Assembly (NCBI GenBank): GCA_903928285.1
Contig: CAIYQH010000095.1
Coordinates: 1-9,870, forward strand
DNA: 9,870 nucleotides
Source of the DNA: an uncultured Bacteroidales bacterium
Lineage (GTDB): Bacteria > Bacteroidota > Bacteroidia > Bacteroidales > FEN-979
Direction of reading: 5' to 3'
The notes under the pieces were generated by a model, which made no database searches, was not told the origin of the DNA, and saw nothing but the letters and a program-made list of their open reading frames with translations. Shown here piece by piece: positions 6,547 through 9,870 of the stretch. The position numbers and the translations under genes are program-made. Position 1 is the stretch's first letter. Each line of letters begins with the position of its first letter.

Positions 6547-7092
6547 TTATTTTTTCTCAATCCAGTTTATGATTTTATCATCGAAAGGTTTATCTCCAGG
6601 AGCCGCAAAATCAACCACCTGTCCCTGTTCGTTGATCATGAACTTCTGGAAGTTCCACTTGACGGGCGCATCGACCACGCCGTTCTGCTCCTTGGCAGTG
6701 AGCCATTGGTATAATGGATCCATATCCTTGCCTTTGACCGAAATCTTGGCCATCATCGGGAAGGTCACATTGTATTTACTGGTGCAGAATTCCTTGATCT
6801 CGGCATTGGTCCCGGGTTCCTGACTCATGAAGTTGTTTGCAGGGAATCCGATGATCACAAAGTTCTTTGCACTGTATTTCATATACAGTTCCTCCAACTG
6901 TGCATACTGGGGAGTATAGCCGCATTTGGAAGCGACATTCACTATCAGTACTTTTTTGCCTTTCAGCGAGGAGAAATCGAAGGGGGCTCCGTCGATGGTG
7001 GTGGTCTTGAAATCGTAAAGCGATTTGTTCCCCTGTGCGGAGGTTATGGTAGCCATGGTGATGAATGTTAAAAATATAATTATTGTCCTCAT
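6547..7092 (-). CDS. Exported glutathione-peroxidase-fold thiol peroxidase
   Basis: A 181-residue protein with an N-terminal Sec signal peptide (hydrophobic at about 4-17, probable cleavage at TSA-QG, residues 17-20) and a GPx domain. It should reduce hydrogen peroxide or lipid peroxides outside the cytoplasm. The catalytic set is visible: peroxidatic C57 in 'NVASKCGYT', Q91 in 'SQEPGT', and W146-N147 in 'VKWNFQKF'. A cysteine, not selenocysteine, is used. C103 in 'EFCTSKYNVTFP' is at the place of the resolving Cys of thioredoxin-dependent GPx proteins, so thioredoxin-like proteins rather than glutathione are the likely reductants. The usual 'GFPCNQF' reads 'GFPANNF' (82-88), losing a Cys that is not catalytic. 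Rubredoxin follows 71 bp downstream, and a lipoprotein peroxiredoxin diverges 33 bp away. Confidence 0.92.
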   Translation of the reverse strand: MRTIIIFLTFITMATITSAQGNKSLYDFKTTTIDGAPFDFSSLKGKKVLIVNVASKCGYTPQYAQLEELYMKYSAKNFVIIGFPANNFMSQEPGTNAEIKEFCTSKYNVTFPMMAKISVKGKDMDPLYQWLTAKEQNGVVDAPVKWNFQKFMINEQGQVVDFAAPGDKPFDDKIINWIEKK

Positions 7093-7112
7093 TTTTATTA
7101 TCTTTAGATTTT
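7083..7112 (+). promoter_or_regulatory. Candidate promoter of the lipoprotein peroxiredoxin
   Basis: On the plus strand TAGATTTT (7105-7112) matches TAnnTTTG at all but the last base, with TTG at 7083-7085, spaced 19 bp as in Bacteroidota promoters. TATCTTTA (7099-7106) is an alternative with one mismatch. The -33 part would lie inside the start of the divergent peroxidase gene, so the two promoters overlap. Confidence 0.35.
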
Positions 7113-7125
7113 ATTTGGCGAATTC

Positions 7126-7704
7126 ATGATGCAAAGATACAAAATTTTCTTCTTATTTATACTTAGTCTAAACTATTGTCTTGTTTCATGTAGTCGCAAT
7201 ACGGCGCAAAACGCGGAACATCATGGTAATTCCAATACAGAACATATGACACAAAAAATTGAAATAGGTAGCAAAGCCCCTGATTTTTCATTGCCCGACC
7301 AGCAGGGCCGACGCGTAAATCTGGCTGATTTTATCGGTAAGACAAATCTTGTGGTCTATTTTTATCCCAAGGATGAATCATACGGATGTACGAAGGAGGC
7401 CTGCAGTTTCCGCGATAATTACGAAGTTTTCAAACAAGCGGGGGCAGAGGTGATCGGGATAAGTTCGGATGATATAGCTTCTCACCAGGCATTTGCCGCC
7501 AACCATAAACTGCCTTTCATCCTGTTGTCGGATAAAGATAAAACCGTCGCTGAAAAGTATGGGGTAGGGAAATCGCTTGGAATTCTACCGGGGCGTGTTA
7601 CCTTTGTCATTGACAAACAGGGAATTATCCGGCTTGTTTTTTCATCGCAGTTATCCTTTGAAAAGCATGTGGATGAAGCATTGCAAATGCTGAAAACACT
7701 ATAA
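7126..7704 (+). CDS. Lipoprotein PrxQ/Bcp-type peroxiredoxin
   Basis: A 192-residue protein, the only plus-strand gene here. It starts with a type II signal peptide: basic start, hydrophobic run (about 6-21) and lipobox LVSC with C22 as the lipidated residue, so it should be membrane-anchored outside the cytoplasm. A short linker (23-42) leads to a PrxQ/Bcp (AhpC/TSA) domain of about 150 residues. Peroxidatic C88 lies in 'YPKDESYGCTKEACSFRD', and C93 five residues on is the atypical-2-Cys resolving residue of the PrxQ type. The conserved Arg is R157 in 'GRVTFVID'. The usual PxxxTxxC site reads P-KDE-S-YG-C, a Thr to Ser change that keeps the hydroxyl. Thioredoxin-like proteins are the probable reductants. 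A second ATG at 7129 gives the same protein less one residue. The gene ends 9 bp before a convergent gene with no visible terminator. Confidence 0.92.
   Translation: MMQRYKIFFLFILSLNYCLVSCSRNTAQNAEHHGNSNTEHMTQKIEIGSKAPDFSLPDQQGRRVNLADFIGKTNLVVYFYPKDESYGCTKEACSFRDNYEVFKQAGAEVIGISSDDIASHQAFAANHKLPFILLSDKDKTVAEKYGVGKSLGILPGRVTFVIDKQGIIRLVFSSQLSFEKHVDEALQMLKTL
7132..7139 (-). promoter_or_regulatory. Candidate -7 box for the exported peroxidase
   Basis: TATCTTTG on the minus strand is a perfect match to TAnnTTTG, 40 bp upstream of the peroxidase start and inside the first codons of the divergent peroxiredoxin gene. No TTG was found at the expected -33 spacing, so support is partial. Confidence 0.4.
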
Positions 7705-7713
7705 CATTTCAGG

Positions 7714-8163
7714 TCAGGCCAGGAATTTGTTTTCCTTGATGAGGTCTTTTTCAATACTTTCGGGTGTCAGAATGTCCTTTTTATCCTGCGGATAAAAGGA
7801 GGCAGGCAACAGGCGGATGTTCATGCTGAGCAGCAGGTGGTCCATGATGATCAGCAACAGGGTGCCTACAAAGGGCAGGGGAAAAAGCATCACCGGAACC
7901 ATTACGCCGGAACTTCTGAGAATATCGAAAACCTGTTTTTTGAATTTTCTTTTCTCTTCCCTGCTGATTTTATCTTTTTTGATAAACTTGGCCAGAATGG
8001 TAAAAGTCTCTTTGGTTTCAACAGCCTCAGCCCTGATGCCTGTGGAATATCGGTCAGCCTCTCCCAGGAACAGCCGTGCAGAACCGGCAATCACCTCCTT
8101 GACCAGGGGAAGGGTGAAGAGGTTAAGAAAATAGGCAATGATCTTTTTCCTGAAAGCGTTCAT
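7714..8163 (-). CDS. Small LETM1-like protein
   Basis: A 149-residue protein that I assign tentatively. The first part is amphipathic and charged ('MNAFRKKIIAYFLNLFTLPL', then 'KKDKISREEKRKFKKQ' at 62-77). A hydrophobic segment at about 86-113 ('SSGVMVPVMLFPLPFVGTLL') runs into 'LLSMNIRLLPASFYPQ' (111-126). This pattern of a helix, a hydrophobic segment with Pro, and 'LLPxSF' resembles the membrane segment and following residues of LETM1 proteins, which support K+/H+ or Ca2+/H+ exchange in mitochondria. LETM1-related proteins are known in Bacteroidota but are usually longer. The frame is open from 8202, but the start at 8163 is preferred because a perfect promoter lies at 8183-8213. It converges on the peroxiredoxin gene with 9 bp between stops. 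Whether it transports anything is unknown. Confidence 0.55.
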   Translation of the reverse strand: MNAFRKKIIAYFLNLFTLPLVKEVIAGSARLFLGEADRYSTGIRAEAVETKETFTILAKFIKKDKISREEKRKFKKQVFDILRSSGVMVPVMLFPLPFVGTLLLIIMDHLLLSMNIRLLPASFYPQDKKDILTPESIEKDLIKENKFLA

Positions 8164-8182
8164 GTACGAAGGGACCGATACA

Positions 8183-8213
8183 CAAAGATAGGAAAAAATC
8201 AATCCCTTTTCAA
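8183..8213 (-). promoter_or_regulatory. Bacteroidota-type promoter of the LETM1-like gene
   Basis: On the minus strand TTG (8213-8211) and TATCTTTG (8190-8183) are 20 bp apart, matching the -33/-7 consensus exactly at both elements. The leader to the ATG at 8163 is 19 bp. The TTG shares two bases with the stop codon of the YqaE gene (8210-8212), so the promoter starts inside the preceding gene. It also decides the start codon, since an earlier ATG at 8202 would lie upstream of the -7 box. Confidence 0.7.
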
Positions 8214-8362
8214 TCTCTCATATTAAAGACGATGGCGGCGATTACGCCGGGAATCCACCCGCAGCAAGTGAGGATGACAACCAGTAGTATCGCGCCGCAA
8301 CCCCTGTCAAGGACGGCAAGCGGTGGGAAAATGATACAGATAAGCGCTCTGAAAAGGCCCAT
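8210..8362 (-). CDS. YqaE/Pmp3-family small membrane protein
   Basis: A 50-residue very hydrophobic protein, short and easily missed. It has two membrane helices (about 4-18 and 23-45). The first ends in PPLAVLDRGCG (13-23) and the second contains LTCCGWIPGVIAA (31-43), the hallmark 'PPLAV...GWIPG' pair of the YqaE/Pmp3 (UPF0057) family. Pmp3 in yeast and plants affects membrane potential and salt tolerance; bacterial members are little understood and often induced by stress. The Cys pair CC at 33-34 and C22 are more cysteines than many members have. The start lies 6 bp after the stop of the CDF-like gene, so the two are probably one operon. The final stop overlaps the promoter of the LETM1-like gene. 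Confidence 0.9.
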   Translation of the reverse strand: MGLFRALICIIFPPLAVLDRGCGAILLVVILTCCGWIPGVIAAIVFNMRD

Positions 8363-8368
8363 GGTTAT

Positions 8369-9031
8369 TTACGTTTTATGACAACCACAACAAATATTGT
8401 TTTTTACTTTTTCGAAACACTCGCGGCCTTCGGAAAAGGAGAACCAGGCCAGCCCGATGGTTCCGGCAATATCGATCCAGGCGAAGCCTGTGATTTCAAA
8501 TATTATACTGGTAACAAGCAGCACGACTGACATGTAAATGCACACCCGTGTGCAGTGTGCATCAGCAATGATGGCCTCTGAGCCGAGTTTATGGCCGGTC
8601 CGGAGTTTCATCAGCAGAAGGAGTGCCATCACCACGATGGAGATAAGGGAGATCACGACACCCCAGAAGGTTGTCTCGGGTTTGTGGCAGACATAACCAT
8701 TGTATGCGGCCGTAAGCACCAAACCGGCCGCCAGGAGGTAAAATGCAACCCCGGTAATCCGTAAGGCCTTTTTTTCAAACTGGTTTCGCTGTTCTGTCCC
8801 CTGAATCCTGATCCTGAGTACCATTTGCAGGATACCGAATCCTGAAACCACCTCTATCAGACTGTCGGCGCCAAATCCAGAGAGGGTAAGGCAGTTATCA
8901 GAGATGCCTAAAAAAACACTGGCAAGCCCTTCCAGCATGTTGTAAAAAACTGTGAAGATGGCCAGATACAGGGCAATCTTGTAATAGTTGTGTTGCTGAT
9001 CCGTATTGGCGCCCTGGTAATAGTTGTTCAT
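8369..9031 (-). CDS. Short CDF-like cation transporter with Cys-substituted site
   Basis: A 220-residue membrane protein with about six hydrophobic segments (roughly 18-44, 52-73, 93-110, 122-142, 154-178, 183-199), the transmembrane core of a cation diffusion facilitator without the usual C-terminal cytoplasmic domain. The two metal-site helices can be lined up: helix 2 has 'GFGADSLIEVVSG' (D56, E60), and helix 5 has 'IADAHCTRVCIYMS', where C160 and C164 occupy the positions of the HxxxD pair (H153, D157 in E. coli YiiP). The end carries 'NNICCGCHKT' (C214, C215, C217, H218), a likely metal-binding tail. CDF proteins export Zn, Mn, Co or Fe; these changes would favour a soft metal, which is inference. 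No upstream ATG fits better than 9031. It heads an operon with the YqaE gene. A -7 box ends 5 bp before its ATG. Confidence 0.78.
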   Translation of the reverse strand: MNNYYQGANTDQQHNYYKIALYLAIFTVFYNMLEGLASVFLGISDNCLTLSGFGADSLIEVVSGFGILQMVLRIRIQGTEQRNQFEKKALRITGVAFYLLAAGLVLTAAYNGYVCHKPETTFWGVVISLISIVVMALLLLMKLRTGHKLGSEAIIADAHCTRVCIYMSVVLLVTSIIFEITGFAWIDIAGTIGLAWFSFSEGRECFEKVKNNICCGCHKT

Positions 9032-9036
9032 ACATA

Positions 9037-9044
9037 CAAAGGTA
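9037..9044 (-). promoter_or_regulatory. -7 box of the CDF-like gene, very close to its ATG
   Basis: TACCTTTG on the minus strand perfectly matches TAnnTTTG, but ends only 5 bp before the start codon at 9031. No good TTG lies 19-20 bp upstream. If used, the transcript would be leaderless or nearly so. Confidence 0.4.
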
Positions 9045-9057
9045 GGGAAAATGCAAC

Positions 9058-9825
9058 TCAGAATTTTTCATTTATTCCGAGCCCGAAAAGTGCAAAGTCA
9101 TATTTAACAGGATCAAGGGGATCGAATTTGCGGAGGTTTTCCGTTAGCTCCTCCGCTGCTTTCCAGTCATTGGCATTTCTATGGAGAAGACCGAGTTTGC
9201 GGGCCACATTGCCGACGTGCAGGTCAAGCGGGCATATCAGTTTCGCAGGGCTTATGGTTTGCCAGATGCCGAAATCGACTCCCTGGCTGTCGTTGCGTAC
9301 CATCCAGCGCAGGAACATGTTGATTCGCTTGGTCGCCGACCCTGCTGCTGGATCGGAGATGTGCTTTTCGGATCTGGGCAGGTGGCTGGGTTCCAGGAAC
9401 GCATTCCTGAATGCATTGATGCCATGGGCGGCGCCCTGCTGATTCAGGCTGCTGAAGAGGGGTTCGAGGCTCCGGTGCTTTTGATAAAGGTTTTTCAGGG
9501 AAGTGATAAAAAAAAGACAATCTTCGCCATTGAAGGTGCGGTGAACAAATCCAAGGAAGGGTTTGAAATCCTGAGGGCTGGCGTTGAGCAGGAAATCGAA
9601 GGGGGAGTTGTCCATCATCCCGACAAGCCTGTGTGCGTTGGCAACGATCGATTTCCGGTTGCCCCAGGAGAGGGTGGCTGCCAGGAAACCGGCAATTTCA
9701 ATATCCTGTTTGATTGTGAAACGGTGTGGGACCGATACCGGGTCGCTTTCAATAAAATGAGGCTGATTATACTGGCTGTATTTTTCTTCAAGGAAGGAAA
9801 ACAGCTCCAGCGTAGTCAGCCTCAT
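9058..9825 (-). CDS. TIGR02757/DUF2400 family protein
   Basis: A 255-residue soluble protein of the TIGR02757 (DUF2400) family, conserved in Bacteroidota and some other phyla, with no experimentally assigned function known to me. Conserved stretches seen are 'FIESDPVSVPHRF' (24-36), 'DIEIAGFLAATLSWGNRKSI' (41-60), 'KRINMFLRWMVR' (166-177), 'ICPLDLHVGNVARKLGL' (197-213) and 'FDPLDPVKYDFALFGLG' (234-250). The 'RWMVR' and 'PLDLHVGN' elements and the final 'DPVKYDFALFGLG' recall helix-hairpin-helix DNA glycosylase-like folds, but I cannot establish that by eye. Length and both ends match the family, so the start at 9825 is sound. It ends 26 bp before the CDF-like start, so the two could be co-transcribed, though the CDF-like gene has its own -7 box. 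Confidence 0.88.
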   Translation of the reverse strand: MRLTTLELFSFLEEKYSQYNQPHFIESDPVSVPHRFTIKQDIEIAGFLAATLSWGNRKSIVANAHRLVGMMDNSPFDFLLNASPQDFKPFLGFVHRTFNGEDCLFFITSLKNLYQKHRSLEPLFSSLNQQGAAHGINAFRNAFLEPSHLPRSEKHISDPAAGSATKRINMFLRWMVRNDSQGVDFGIWQTISPAKLICPLDLHVGNVARKLGLLHRNANDWKAAEELTENLRKFDPLDPVKYDFALFGLGINEKF

Positions 9826-9870
9826 GTTATAACACCGGTTTCGGTGAGGTCTAATTGACCAGGTGCACAG
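9826..9870 (-). other. Right-edge stretch with a hairpin and possible end of a gene
   Basis: CACCG (9833-9837) and CGGTG (9842-9846) form a 5-bp hairpin with a 4-nt loop just upstream of the TIGR02757 gene. On the minus strand one frame reads V-H-L-V-N-stop, with TAG at 9853-9851, which could be the last codons of an upstream gene. Six codons are not enough to assign it. Confidence 0.25.

Noticed and set aside
9181..9858. Long plus-strand open frame opposite the TIGR02757 gene (225 codons)
   Set aside because: It is antisense to a gene with clear family motifs, and its translation shows no recognisable domain.

Overview
The window looks like chromosomal DNA of a Bacteroidota bacterium, probably an anaerobic or microaerophilic member. 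Five pieces of evidence point there. (1) Several genes are preceded by perfect or near-perfect copies of the Bacteroidota -7 promoter box TAnnTTTG, and there are few recognisable Shine-Dalgarno sequences. (2) One gene is a fused alpha/beta 2-oxoacid dehydrogenase E1 of a type common in this phylum. (3) A TIGR02757/DUF2400 protein is present. (4) A PolB-like 3'-5' exonuclease of Bacteroidota type begins at the left edge. (5) A rubrerythrin and a rubredoxin lie side by side. No rRNA, tRNA, CRISPR array, insertion sequence or phage gene was seen. All genes but one (the peroxiredoxin at 7126) run on the minus strand.

Layout in + coordinates. 1-105: N-terminus of a PolB-type exonuclease, cut by the window edge. 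294-328: a terminator closing a four-gene minus-strand operon at 346-2343, made of an ECF sigma factor, a small single-pass putative anti-sigma factor, a membrane-anchored Spy/CpxP/CnrX-like protein and a secreted Spy/CpxP-like protein. This has the logic of an envelope-stress or metal-stress sensing unit. 2403-5505: a fused E1 alpha/beta dehydrogenase translationally coupled to a stand-alone tRNA-U34 methyltransferase of the MnmC/MnmD type. 5612-7704: an oxidative-stress block with rubrerythrin, a short rubredoxin, an exported thiol peroxidase of the glutathione-peroxidase fold and, divergently, a lipoprotein PrxQ/Bcp peroxiredoxin. 7714-9031: three membrane-protein genes, namely a small protein resembling LETM1, a 50-residue YqaE/Pmp3 protein and a short CDF-like transporter whose transmembrane metal site appears changed to CxxxC. 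9058-9825: a TIGR02757 protein.

How the genes may work together: rubredoxin can feed electrons to rubrerythrin for peroxide reduction in the cytoplasm, while the lipoprotein PrxQ and the exported GPx act outside the inner membrane, so peroxide is handled on both sides. The sigma operon probably senses envelope perturbation through its Spy-like proteins. The CDF/YqaE/LETM1-like genes look like a small ion and membrane-homeostasis cluster. Much of the window is ordinary housekeeping. The least expected parts are the CDF-like protein with cysteine substitutions and a Cys-rich tail, the two-Spy sigma operon, and a four-cysteine linker in the fused E1. Two real genes (rubredoxin, YqaE) are under 60 codons and easily missed. 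No clearly new defence or mobile system was found.
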